A stretch of DNA of 64,000 bases from NCBI RefSeq assembly GCF_001619615.1, contig NZ_LQQP01000023.1, positions 62,001-126,000 on the forward strand, given 5' to 3'. Shown piece after piece: positions 15,583 to 26,064 of the stretch. A program made the translations under genes and the position numbers. The notes beneath the pieces were generated by a model. The model did no database searches, had not been told where the DNA came from, and saw only the letters and a program-made list of their open reading frames with translations. Source of the DNA: Microbacterium sp. T32 (GTDB lineage Bacteria; Actinomycetota; Actinomycetes; Actinomycetales; Microbacteriaceae). How positions within the stretch are numbered: the first letter of the stretch is position 1; every line of letters starts with the position of its first letter.

Positions 15583-17766
15583 ATGGAACGCGCACGCCCG
15601 AAAACTCCGCGTCGACCTCGCCCCCGAGGCCCGCTCGACCCCACCCCGGGTGCCCTGCACCCCCGACCGTCGCCCGCGACCATCGTCCGCTCGCGCGTGG
15701 CCCTCCTCGCCACCGTCGGACTCTGGTTGCTGTACATGGCGACGGTCGTCGTCACGCTGTCGCGCGGGGACGTGCTCACCAACGTCGGGTACTTGATCGG
15801 CACCGTGGTCTTCCTCGTGTCGGTGGCGGCGCTGACGTTCTCCTCGAGCATGTACCTCCTCGCCCGTGTCGGCGCGTTGCCTCGGCTGGCCGCGCATCGT
15901 CGCGCTCGGCGTGCCGACATCGACGAACGCTTCGACCGAGACGACCTGAGCGTGCTCACGCTCCTGCCCTCCTACGGCGAGGATCCCGCCTACGTCCGGA
16001 TGGCGCTGTGGTCGGTCGCCCTGCAGGAGGTTCCCGACCTCCGAGTGGTCCTCCTCCTCGACGACCCGCCGACCGACGACCCCGAGATCGTCGATCGGCT
16101 GGCCCGCACGCGCGCGATCATCGATGAGATCCGCCTGGAGCTGTCGGGTCCCCTGGAGCTCGCGCGCGAGGCGTTCGACCGGACCGAGACGGACTCCGTG
16201 GCCGACGCCCGCAGCGCCGTCGCCGCGGCATACCACATGGCCGCCTGGTGGCTCCGCAGCAGGGCCGACGTCGAGCCTCGCACCGGCCATGTCGAGGAGT
16301 TCTTCACCGAGAGCGTCCTGGAAGCCCTCGCCGACGAACTCGGCGCGGTGGCGTCCGCGCTCGACGAGGCGGAGGACGACGGAGAGCAGGGGTTGTCCCC
16401 CGCCCGGGTGCGCTCGCTGGCGCGCCGGCTCGTCCGCATCTTCAGCGCCGACGTCGCCGTGTTCGAGCGCAAACGCTTCCGCGAACCGTCGCACGAGCCC
16501 ACGAAGGCGGCCAACCTCAACGCCTATCTGGCACTCGTGGGCGGCGAACACGAGCTGCACGACCTCGACGGCGTGCCACACGTGGTGGACATCCCGGCGT
16601 GCGATGTCGTCATCACGCTCGACGCCGACTCGATGCTCCTGCCCGAGTACGCCGCTCGTCTGGTCTACGCGCTGCAGCAGCCGAGCAATGAGCGCGTAGG
16701 GATCATCCAGACCCCGTACTCCGCGTATCGCGGCCGACGCAGCCACCTCGAACGCCTCGCCGGGGCGACGACCGACGTCCAGCACATCGTGCACCAGGGC
16801 CTGACCGCCTTCGACGCCACGTTCTGGGTGGGGGCGAACGCCGTCATCCGCTGGGCCCTGCTCGAGGACCTCCGCACCGTGGAGACCGTGGATGGACACG
16901 ACGTCGTCCGCTTCATCCGGGGGCGCACGGTCATCGAGGACACCGAGTCCAGCATCGACGTCATCGCCGGCGGATGGTCCCTGGTGAACTACCCCGAGCG
17001 GTTGAGCTACAGCTCCACCCCGCCCGACTTCGGCACCCTGGCGGTCCAGCGACGGCGCTGGGCGAACGGCGGGCTGCTCGTGCTCGCCGGGCTCTGGCGC
17101 ACCGCGGTCGCCCGGCGCGCAGCGGGGCATCCGATGCGTCTGTCCGAGATCCTGTTGCGGGCGAACTACCTCGGCTCGATCGCGTGGGTGACCGCCGCGC
17201 TGATCATCCTGCTGACCGTCGTCCCGCTCAACGGCGAGCTGGTCAGCGTCACGTTGATGCTCATGGCGCTGCCGTACTTCGTCGAGATGGCGCATGACCT
17301 GCGCGTCCTCGGGTACCGGCGGCGCGACATCTTCGGCGTGTACGGCCTGAACCTGCTCCTCGTCGCCGTGAACATCGCGGGCACGCTCGGCTCGATCGCC
17401 CAGGCGTTCACGGGACAGCGCGTCGCTTTCGCGCGCACACCGAAACAGGGCGAGCGAACTCCGGCCGGGGCCCTGCTCATCGTCGCACCGCTCATCATCG
17501 CCGGTGGTGCCGTGGTCGTCGCCGTCCGCTCGATCCAGGGCGGGTCCTGGATCGCGGCGGCCTTCGCGATCTTCACCGCCGTCTGCGTGGCCGCCGCCCT
17601 GGTCCGCCTCATCGGAATCGGAGCCGCGGCGGCGGACCTGTGGAACGGATGGTTGGAGTGGATCTGGGTGCCGACCGAGCGACGCGCGGCCCACGCGGCC
17701 GACACGACCGTTCCGGCGTGGCGTCGCGTCCTCGACGACGGCCTGATCGAACCGGTGCGCGCATGA
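15583..17766 (+). CDS. Membrane-bound family 2 glycosyltransferase, synthase type
   Basis: A 727-residue processive-type GT2 enzyme resembling cellulose/hyaluronan/PNAG synthases. Two N-terminal helices (about 40-60 and 70-95) precede the catalytic domain, where the synthase motifs are all present: LLLDD at 157-161, DADS at 347-350, the acceptor-site IEDTE at 451-455 and QRRRW at 489-493. Four or more membrane helices follow (515-665). An acidic insert of about 130 residues (about 165-300) between the first two motifs is unusual. AAGGAG lies 9 bases before the ATG. The stop overlaps the GH18 start (ATGA), so the two are made together. The sugar donor is not predictable. Confidence 0.88.
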   Translation: MERARPKTPRRPRPRGPLDPTPGALHPRPSPATIVRSRVALLATVGLWLLYMATVVVTLSRGDVLTNVGYLIGTVVFLVSVAALTFSSSMYLLARVGALPRLAAHRRARRADIDERFDRDDLSVLTLLPSYGEDPAYVRMALWSVALQEVPDLRVVLLLDDPPTDDPEIVDRLARTRAIIDEIRLELSGPLELAREAFDRTETDSVADARSAVAAAYHMAAWWLRSRADVEPRTGHVEEFFTESVLEALADELGAVASALDEAEDDGEQGLSPARVRSLARRLVRIFSADVAVFERKRFREPSHEPTKAANLNAYLALVGGEHELHDLDGVPHVVDIPACDVVITLDADSMLLPEYAARLVYALQQPSNERVGIIQTPYSAYRGRRSHLERLAGATTDVQHIVHQGLTAFDATFWVGANAVIRWALLEDLRTVETVDGHDVVRFIRGRTVIEDTESSIDVIAGGWSLVNYPERLSYSSTPPDFGTLAVQRRRWANGGLLVLAGLWRTAVARRAAGHPMRLSEILLRANYLGSIAWVTAALIILLTVVPLNGELVSVTLMLMALPYFVEMAHDLRVLGYRRRDIFGVYGLNLLLVAVNIAGTLGSIAQAFTGQRVAFARTPKQGERTPAGALLIVAPLIIAGGAVVVAVRSIQGGSWIAAAFAIFTAVCVAAALVRLIGIGAAAADLWNGWLEWIWVPTERRAAHAADTTVPAWRRVLDDGLIEPVRA

Positions 17767-19382
17767 ACGCCCGGCGTCCGCGACGGTTCCGCGGCCGACG
17801 GGTGTCCTGGCTCCGGCTCGGCGCCAGTGTCCTCGGGGGACTCGCTCTCCTGGTGGCGGGCGTCGCCGCCGTCGCTCCCCCGTTCTCGTTCCTCCCGACG
17901 GGGACGCCCGTGGACCAGCGGTGGTTCGCCGGCTACTACGACGTGACCCTCGACCAGGGGGTCGCCCTCGCCGGTGACGAGATGATCGCGGCGCCGGGCG
18001 GGGCGGTCCTCGCCTTCGTGGTCGCCGCCGGCGACGCCGATTGCACTCCGACCTGGGGGAAGACGTACACGCTGGACGATGCCGCCACCCGCTTCGACCT
18101 GGACCGTCGAATCGAACGGATGCGCCGGGAGGGACATCCCGTGATGATCTCGTTCGGGGGCGCGATCAACACCGATCTGGCCGTCGCGTGCACGACCTCC
18201 GTGGATGCCGCGAAGGCCTACGGCGCGGTCATCGATCGGTACGGGGTCGACTCGATCGACCTCGACATCGAGGGCAAGACCCTCGCCGACCGGTCGTCGT
18301 GGGGACGACGCGCCAACGCCATCGCCCGCCTGCAGGGCGCCCGGCCCGCGGATCACCCCCTCACCGTGTGGCTCACGCTCCCCGTCGCGCCCGACGGCCT
18401 CACCGCCGACGGTCGTGACCTCATCGCCGGCATGCTGAGCGCCGGGGTGAAGGTGGCCGGAGTCAACTCCATGACGATGAACTACGGCATCCAGGATCCG
18501 AAGAATCTCGTCGACGTCTCGAAGCGTGCGCTGGAGGCCACGGCCTCCCAGCTCAGCACCCTGTGGGACGACGCCGGCCTGGACCTGCCGCCCGGCGGCG
18601 TGTGGGAGCTGATGGGCGCGACCCCGATGATCGGGCTCAACGACGTCACCACGGAGACCTTCACCCTCGACGACGCGCGAGCGTTCACCGCGTTCGCGAG
18701 CGATCGCGGGCTCGCCCGACTGTCGATGTGGTCGATCAACCGCGATCACACCTGCGGACCGAACTACCCCTTCACCGGGACGGTGTCGACGCAGTGCAGC
18801 GGCGTCGACCAGGGCGACGAGACGTTCGCGGGCGTTCTGTCGAACGGGTATCTGGGGCGCTATGCGAACGCTGTGGTGGAAACCGATCCGCCGATCATCG
18901 AGGACGATCCGAAGACCAGCCCCTACCCGATCTGGAACTCCACGACGTTCTACTCGGCCGGCGTGAAGGTGGTCTGGCACGGCTCGGTCTACGTGGCGAA
19001 ATGGTGGAACCAGGGCGGCAACGCGCCCGACGACCCGACGCTCGACACCGGCGCCGCCGCGTGGAGCTACATCGGTCCGGTCCTGGCATCCGATCAACCC
19101 TTCCGACTGCCGCAGCTCCCCGCGAACACGTACCCGGAATGGGATGCCACGACCCTTTACAACCAGGGCGACCGCGTGATGGTCGACGGCACCGGGTACG
19201 AGGCCAAGTGGTGGTCGCGGGGGCAGAACCCGGCCCGCTCGATCCTCGACCGCGACTACTCGCCCTGGACGCCGATCGAGGGCACGGTCGACGCCGGCGC
19301 TTCCGGGGAGGGCACCGGCGGGAACGCCGCAGGCGCGGCCGGCCCCGCAGCGGGAGCGGCCGGCCCCCCGGCCACGGGGTAG
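17763..19382 (+). CDS. Membrane-anchored GH18 chitinase-like protein with two CBM5/12 modules
   Basis: A 539-residue protein with an uncleaved signal anchor or signal peptide (residues 16-40), a GH18 barrel (about 53-360) and two chitin-binding CBM5/12-type modules (388-435 and 457-502, each with the AKWW core), then a Gly/Ala/Pro tail. The catalytic GH18 signature DxxDxDxE is intact at D163, D166, D168, E170 (VDSIDLDIEG). It should act on beta-1,4-GlcNAc-like polymers outside the cell. The start overlaps the glycosyltransferase stop by four bases, arguing for a synthesis-plus-trimming pair. Its last 127 bases overlap the sensor-kinase gene on the other strand. Confidence 0.88.
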   Translation: MNARRPRRFRGRRVSWLRLGASVLGGLALLVAGVAAVAPPFSFLPTGTPVDQRWFAGYYDVTLDQGVALAGDEMIAAPGGAVLAFVVAAGDADCTPTWGKTYTLDDAATRFDLDRRIERMRREGHPVMISFGGAINTDLAVACTTSVDAAKAYGAVIDRYGVDSIDLDIEGKTLADRSSWGRRANAIARLQGARPADHPLTVWLTLPVAPDGLTADGRDLIAGMLSAGVKVAGVNSMTMNYGIQDPKNLVDVSKRALEATASQLSTLWDDAGLDLPPGGVWELMGATPMIGLNDVTTETFTLDDARAFTAFASDRGLARLSMWSINRDHTCGPNYPFTGTVSTQCSGVDQGDETFAGVLSNGYLGRYANAVVETDPPIIEDDPKTSPYPIWNSTTFYSAGVKVVWHGSVYVAKWWNQGGNAPDDPTLDTGAAAWSYIGPVLASDQPFRLPQLPANTYPEWDATTLYNQGDRVMVDGTGYEAKWWSRGQNPARSILDRDYSPWTPIEGTVDAGASGEGTGGNAAGAAGPAAGAAGPPATG

Positions 19383-21502
19383 ATCGTCAGGCGCCCGTCC
19401 CCGACGACGTGGGCGAGGGAGAGTCGTCCGGGAGGGAGCACCCGGACGACCACGCGGTGTTCCGCTGTCTCCAGCCGGTCACGGACGAGGGCGGCGAACT
19501 CCGGCACCCATGTCTCCGCCCGCCCCGTCGAGCCCCCGTCATCGAGCAGGACGACGTCGACGCCGCGCAGACGCGCCTGCATCGCGGCATCCGCGATCCC
19601 GTGTCCGTGCAGCCGACCGGCGCGGTAGCCGTCGCGGAGGCGCCCCTCGACGGCGCGCGCCTGCCGTCGGTCCTCGTCCGTGATCGCACCGGCACGGACG
19701 ACGCGTTCCAGTAGGGGACGGGCGTACTCGTCGACCTCCGTCAGGTGGGCCACCAGCTCGGCGTGGGAGGCGGCATCCCAGGCGGCGCGGCGGGCCGATT
19801 CGACGCGCGACTCGGCCTGCGCGGCGGCCGAACCGCGCAGCCGCCGAAGCACCGCGACGAACACGACGCTGAGTCCCACCATGGTGGTCACGCGAGTGCC
19901 GATCCCCAGCATCTGCTGCAGATCCGCGCTGCGCGTGATGGCGTCGACCACGAGGAGCCCCAGGAGGATTCCCCCGCCGATGAGCGCGACCCCGCCGCGA
20001 TCTCGGAGAGCGAGGGCGACCGCGACGAATGCCGAAGCGGTGACGAACCATGCCGATCCGTAACTGATCGGCGCCGGGAGAGCGGAGATCCCGAGCGCGA
20101 CGCAGCCGCTCAGGAACATGACGAGCGCCAACGCGCTGAGACGAGAGACACCCTCGCGAGCGCGCGCCACCATCGCAGTGAGGAGGAGAAGGAGGGCGAG
20201 CATCACGAGAGACACGATCCCGGTCCCCGCGATCCCCGCCTGGACGGCCGCGGCGAGACCCACGGCCGTCTGCGTGACGACGAAGATGGATCCCACGAGA
20301 CGTTCGCGACTCCGGATGGTCCACGCGTCAGGCGGCGCAGGAGGAGGGGAAACCGGCGGCTCGTCGATGGTCCACTGAAGCCGCACCCGCGTCCCGGCAC
20401 CGGGGGCGCTGTCGACCTCCGCCCGCATCCCCGGGATCTCCGCCGGCACGCCGAGCACTGTCATGGCGAGCCCGAGGCGGTTCGTCCGCACGTTCTCGGG
20501 GGCGAACCCGGGGCCGTCGTCGGCGATCTCGATGCGTCCCCCGCTCGCCTCGACGGAGATGCGGACGCTCACCGCGGCGCCCGGAGCGTGCCGGTGGGCG
20601 TTGTCGAGGGCCTGGGCGGTCGCGGCGACGAGGGCGTCGGTGATCTCCGGCGAGCATGTCGTCGCCTCTGGAGAATGCTCCATGTGGAGCCGCGCCCCGG
20701 CCTCCTCGGCGAGCGCGGCGACACGCGCGACGAGGTCCGGCGACGGCGGATGGGCGCGCACGGACGCCGTGGCCCGCGCCGCCTGCAGCAGGACGGCCTC
20801 TTTCGATCCGGGCGTCGCGTCGGCGACGCCATGCAACGCCGCAAGGACCTCGTCGTGCACGAACGCTGCCGCACGGGAACGGGCCGTCAGGCGCGCCCGC
20901 TCGGCCGCCTCTACCACCGCCGCGGCCGCCGCCCTTCCCGCCGCCCGATCGACGTGGACCGCGGTGCGCAGCGCGATGTCGGCGACGGCGCACGTGGTCA
21001 CCGCCGACAGGAGGGCCTGGGTGTCGTTGGCGAGACCCGTGAGGGAATAGCCGCCGAGGACGAGGCGAGAAACCACGATGACGACGGTCCAGAGGCAGAG
21101 GAAGGCCGTCGTCCACCGCCACCCTCCGGCCACCAGGATCGCCAGCGACGGCGCGGACACCGCGGTCAGCAGCCAGGGAACGGTGCCCGGGCTCCCGGGG
21201 TCCATCACGGCGATCGCGGCGAAGGGATAGACCACCACGGCCGCCGCGAAGGCGACGGCCGCGATCCGAGCGACCCGTCGCCCGGCCGCAGCGCCCATGA
21301 TCGCGGCGACACCCCCCGCGAGGGTGAGGGCACCGAATCCTCCGACCATCCAGGCGGACCACCACGCCGGGGCCGTCGCCGCGTTCACGGTCGACACGAC
21401 GAGCACCGCAACGGTGGCGGAAGCGAGGATCGACACCGCGACCCCCAGCAGGAGCGCCCGTCGGGTCGCATCGACGGCTGACTCGACGCGCGGCTCAGTC
21501 AC
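19256..21502 (-). CDS. Large two-part sensor histidine kinase
   Basis: A 748-residue membrane kinase. A first membrane region (residues 16-150) is followed by a kinase core: AAAFVHDEVLAALHG with likely phospho-His 216, N-box ALDNAHRHAPG near 298-308, and the DDGPG loop at 328-332. A second membrane region (about 403-560) comes after the core, then a cytosolic module of about 190 residues with helices and RGVDVVLLDDGG, lacking an ATP-binding site. Kinase cores flanked by two membrane regions are unusual and suggest a fusion of two kinase-like proteins. Its GTG start overlaps the response-regulator stop by 8 bases. The Ala/Pro-rich C-terminus overlaps the GH18 gene antisense. Confidence 0.82.
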   Translation of the reverse strand: MTEPRVESAVDATRRALLLGVAVSILASATVAVLVVSTVNAATAPAWWSAWMVGGFGALTLAGGVAAIMGAAAGRRVARIAAVAFAAAVVVYPFAAIAVMDPGSPGTVPWLLTAVSAPSLAILVAGGWRWTTAFLCLWTVVIVVSRLVLGGYSLTGLANDTQALLSAVTTCAVADIALRTAVHVDRAAGRAAAAAVVEAAERARLTARSRAAAFVHDEVLAALHGVADATPGSKEAVLLQAARATASVRAHPPSPDLVARVAALAEEAGARLHMEHSPEATTCSPEITDALVAATAQALDNAHRHAPGAAVSVRISVEASGGRIEIADDGPGFAPENVRTNRLGLAMTVLGVPAEIPGMRAEVDSAPGAGTRVRLQWTIDEPPVSPPPAPPDAWTIRSRERLVGSIFVVTQTAVGLAAAVQAGIAGTGIVSLVMLALLLLLTAMVARAREGVSRLSALALVMFLSGCVALGISALPAPISYGSAWFVTASAFVAVALALRDRGGVALIGGGILLGLLVVDAITRSADLQQMLGIGTRVTTMVGLSVVFVAVLRRLRGSAAAQAESRVESARRAAWDAASHAELVAHLTEVDEYARPLLERVVRAGAITDEDRRQARAVEGRLRDGYRAGRLHGHGIADAAMQARLRGVDVVLLDDGGSTGRAETWVPEFAALVRDRLETAEHRVVVRVLPPGRLSLAHVVGDGRLTIYPVAGGPAAPAAGPAAPAAFPPVPSPEAPASTVPSIGVQGE

Positions 21503-22133
21503 GGCGCGGAACCGGGAGGAACCCGTCCTCGATGCCGCGACGGTACAGGTCGACCTTGCTCGCGGCGGGGCGACCGAGGCGTTGGTATACGCCCTTGATG
21601 CGACGGAGGTGGTCGTTCACGGTGTTCTCCGTCACCCACAGGGCCGCCGCGACCTCGCGGGCCCCCATACCGGAGGCGTAGAGCGACAGCACCTCGCGCT
21701 CGCGCTCGGTCAGGGGCGCGGCGGTGAGGCCCGGGTCGGAATCGAGCGCCGACGCCCACTCTGTCGTCGGGACGTGGTGCCCCTCGGCTGCCTCGAGGAT
21801 CGCGGCCAGCAGATCGTCTCCGGGCAGCGACTTGCGGGCGATCCCGAGAGCGGCGGTGCGGGACGCCTCGCGGACGAGGTAGGGGTTCTCCGCCGAGGTG
21901 AGCACGAGGACGTGCGCTCCCCACCGCCGGAGAGCCTCGACGTTGTCCTGCGGAGTGCTGCCGTCGCGCAGGCTCAGGTCGAGCAGGACCAGGTCGGCGT
22001 CCCGCACGTGACCCGTCATGGCCGGGACGGTCTGTTCGTGGCGGGCGAAAGTCACGAGCGGAGAGGATTCGACGAGGTTGCGCAACGCGAGGCCGACCAG
22101 GTCGTGGTCATCCACCAGTGCGACGCGTTTCAC
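21495..22133 (-). CDS. LuxR/NarL family response regulator
   Basis: A 212-residue response regulator. The receiver domain shows VALVDDHDLVG at the acidic pocket, the phospho-Asp in LVLLDLSLRDGS (near residue 53) and the LVLTSAE and ARKSLP strands with the conserved Thr/Ser and Lys. The C-terminal helix-turn-helix is LTEREREVLSLYASGM to ENTVNDHLRRIKGVYQRLG (141-180). GGGAGG precedes the GTG start. It is transcribed ahead of, and overlaps, the large sensor kinase, its obvious partner. It follows the EamA transporter gene by 19 bases. Targets may include the divergent-facing polysaccharide genes, which is inference. Confidence 0.93.
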   Translation of the reverse strand: MKRVALVDDHDLVGLALRNLVESSPLVTFARHEQTVPAMTGHVRDADLVLLDLSLRDGSTPQDNVEALRRWGAHVLVLTSAENPYLVREASRTAALGIARKSLPGDDLLAAILEAAEGHHVPTTEWASALDSDPGLTAAPLTEREREVLSLYASGMGAREVAAALWVTENTVNDHLRRIKGVYQRLGRPAASKVDLYRRGIEDGFLPVPRRD

Positions 22134-22152
22134 CAGCCCTCCCGATCAGACT

Positions 22153-23058
22153 TTATCCATCCCGCGCAGTCGTCGGGGACAGATGACGCATTCGGACTCC
22201 GACCGTCGTCACCAGCACTCCCCCGACGAGCAGCACCCCGCCGATCACCTCAGCGGGGGCGGGGATCTGGCCCAGCAGCACGGCGGCCGCGACCATCGCG
22301 ACCACCGGTGCCAGCAGCACCCAGGGCACGACCGCCGCCGAGGGGTTGCGGGCGAGCAGACCGTTGAAGATCGCGTAACCGACGAGCGTGCACAGACCCG
22401 CGGTGTACAGCGTCGAGAGGGCGGCCGACCAGCCGAAGGCGGCGAGCCCCGCGGCGATCGCTGTCGGCCCCTCCACGACGAACGCGAGGACGAGCGCCGG
22501 AACCGGCACCACGAGTGCCGACCACACGGTGAGTGACAGCGCGCCGAGCCTCCCGCGGCCCGCGACGACCCCCGCGCGGCGCGAGATGACGTTGCCTACC
22601 GCCCACGACAGCGCCGCGGCGAGCGCGAGCACCACGGCGAGCGCGGGGGCATCGCCGCCCCGGCCGAGGGCGACCGCGGCCAGGCCGACGACCCCGATCG
22701 TGACGCCCACGGCCTGCCCGAGCGTCGGTCGCTCGCGAAGGGCCCCGGCCGCGATCACGACGGTGAAGACCGCCTGCGCCTGGAGCAGCAGCGCGGCGAG
22801 GCCCGGCTGCAGTCCGAGGGCGAGGGAGGTGTACAGCAGGCCGAACTGGCCGAGGCTCATGAAGAGTCCGACGCCGATGATCGTGGTCCAGGATGCCAAC
22901 GGGCGCGGCACGATCACGGCGAATGCCGCCACGACGGCGAAGCGGATGGCCACGAACAGGAGCGGTGGGATGCCCGGCATCCCCCAGTCGATGACCAGGA
23001 AGTTGAAGCCCCAGGCGGCCGCCACCCCGGCGGCCAGGATCATGTCGCGTCGACTCAC
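22153..23058 (-). CDS. EamA/DMT-family transporter
   Basis: A 301-residue ten-helix permease of the drug/metabolite transporter superfamily, with the two EamA halves visible (about 1-140 and 150-290), first helix MILAAGVAAAWGFNFLVIDWG and the second repeat opening LSWAVGNVISRRAG. Such proteins export small metabolites such as amino acids. The start is GTG at 23058; ATG at 23043 is also possible. It is divergent from the LysR gene 72 bases away, which is the usual arrangement for a LysR-controlled exporter. The response-regulator gene follows at 19 bases. Confidence 0.9.
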   Translation of the reverse strand: MSRRDMILAAGVAAAWGFNFLVIDWGMPGIPPLLFVAIRFAVVAAFAVIVPRPLASWTTIIGVGLFMSLGQFGLLYTSLALGLQPGLAALLLQAQAVFTVVIAAGALRERPTLGQAVGVTIGVVGLAAVALGRGGDAPALAVVLALAAALSWAVGNVISRRAGVVAGRGRLGALSLTVWSALVVPVPALVLAFVVEGPTAIAAGLAAFGWSAALSTLYTAGLCTLVGYAIFNGLLARNPSAAVVPWVLLAPVVAMVAAAVLLGQIPAPAEVIGGVLLVGGVLVTTVGVRMRHLSPTTARDG

Positions 23059-23118
23059 GGGTTCAGTCCAGCGCCTCGCTTGATGAAGCACCAGCGAACG
23101 TTTCTTCACGAAAAGCGG

Positions 23119-23124
23119 TAGCGT
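23119..23124 (+). promoter_or_regulatory. -10 box of leaderless lysR-type gene
   Basis: TAGCGT, 6 bases before the ATG at 23131, inside the 72-base divergent region shared with the EamA gene. Confidence 0.6.
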
Positions 23125-23130
23125 CGCTTC

Positions 23131-24048
23131 ATGATCGATCTCGAGGCGGTCCGCTCCCTCCGCACCGTCGCCCGGGAGGGCAGCGTGTCCGCCGCCGCCG
23201 TGACCCTGGGCTTCACTCCCTCGGCGGTATCGCAGCAGATCAAGCGTCTCGAGCGCGAGACCGGAGTCGCCCTGCTCGAGCGCGTCGGCCGCGGGGTCAC
23301 GCTGACCGATGCCGGGACACAGCTCGTCGTCGGCTCGACGCCGATCCTCGCCGAGCTCGAGCGCCTGCGCGCCGACCTCCAGGCGAGCGCCCCCGGAGAC
23401 GGGACGGTGAGCGGCGAAGTCCGTATTGCCGCGTTCTCGACCGTCGTGCGCGGGCTCCTCGCGCCGCTCCTCGTCGACCTCGCCCGGACCCACCCCGACC
23501 TGCGGTTGCTCGTGCGCGAGAGCGAGCCGTGGGAGACGGTGGCGCTCATCGCCTCGGGGCAGCGCGACCTCGGCATCGCCCACCAGTGGGGCGGAGTCGC
23601 GCTCGCGATCCCCGAGAACATCGTGGTCACGCCGCTGTTCACCGACATCGCCGACATCATCGTGCGCCGCGACCACCCGCTCGCGGGCCGCGACGTCCTG
23701 CACCCGCGCGATCTCGCCGACGAGGCGTGGGTCGCGACGTTCGAGACGACGATCTGCCGGCAGTGGCTCCGACGGCTGTTCGACGGCGTCAGCAACGCCC
23801 CGCGCGTGATCTACGAGTCCATGGAGTTCGAGAACCACCTCGAACTCGCCCGCACCGGTGCCGTGGTCGCCCTCGTACCCCGCCTCGGACGCGCACCCCT
23901 CGGCCCCGATCTCGTCGCGATCCCGACGATCGACCCGGCGTCGACCCGCGACGTCGTCGCCGTGCACCGGCGTTCGCAGTCGGATTCCCCCGCGCTGCGC
24001 GCGACGCTCACGGCGCTGCGCGAACGCGGCGCGGCCCTGCAGACCTGA
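23131..24048 (+). CDS. LysR family transcriptional regulator
   Basis: A 305-residue LysR regulator. The N-terminal winged helix reads [20 protein letters not shown] with recognition helix [15 protein letters not shown] (residues 30-45), followed by the linker helix and a periplasmic-binding-protein-like effector domain from about residue 90. It lies divergent from the EamA transporter and probably controls it in response to the exported metabolite. Translation begins on a leaderless ATG. Confidence 0.93.
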   Translation: MIDLEAVRSLRTVAREGSVSAAAVTLGFTPSAVSQQIKRLERETGVALLERVGRGVTLTDAGTQLVVGSTPILAELERLRADLQASAPGDGTVSGEVRIAAFSTVVRGLLAPLLVDLARTHPDLRLLVRESEPWETVALIASGQRDLGIAHQWGGVALAIPENIVVTPLFTDIADIIVRRDHPLAGRDVLHPRDLADEAWVATFETTICRQWLRRLFDGVSNAPRVIYESMEFENHLELARTGAVVALVPRLGRAPLGPDLVAIPTIDPASTRDVVAVHRRSQSDSPALRATLTALRERGAALQT

Positions 24049-24142
24049 TCGGGTCGACCTCTGGGGAGATTCGCGGGATCTTCTGCGCCCCGAATGTGCC
24101 GGTGCGCATGCACGAGCGCTCCACAGCGGGCAGACTGTGGGC

Positions 24143-25786
<1,644 letters not shown>

Positions 25787-25799
25787 CGTGTCCGCCTGA

Positions 25800-25874
25800 G
25801 CGGCGCCGCTCCCTCGGGGCGGCGCCGCTTTCGCATGCAGTCCGGCGCCGCTCTCTCGGGCCGGCGCCGCTTTG
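25800..25874 (+). terminator. Two tandem terminator-like hairpins after pgm
   Basis: CGGCGCCGCT-(9 bases)-CGGCGCCGCTTT occurs twice (about 25801-25832 and 25843-25873) with small loop changes, each ending in TT. The duplication gives pgm a double 3' hairpin. Confidence 0.6.
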
Positions 25875-25930
25875 CGTGCGCGCGGCACGCAGCGCGCTGG
25901 CGTTCGATGCTCGCCCCACCGCCCAGGCCG

Positions 25931-25997
25931 GCATAAACGCTCCCGCTCGGCGGAAACGCTCGGACCGGGCGTTTCCGCCGAGCCCGAGCGTTTATGC
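25931..25997. repeat. REP-like palindrome, family B copy 1
   Basis: 29-base arms GCATAAACGCTC...GGAAACGC (25931-25959) and GCGTTTCC...GCGTTTATGC (25969-25997) are inverted with about 3 mismatches. A second copy lies at 43729-43796. It occupies the gap between pgm and the alcohol dehydrogenase, which otherwise holds only the hairpins. Confidence 0.7.
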
Positions 25998-26064
25998 AGG
26001 AAGAGAACGACGGGATGCCGCGGCCCCGGCGCTCCGGAGAGCGTCGGGGCCGTGGCATCCGGGA

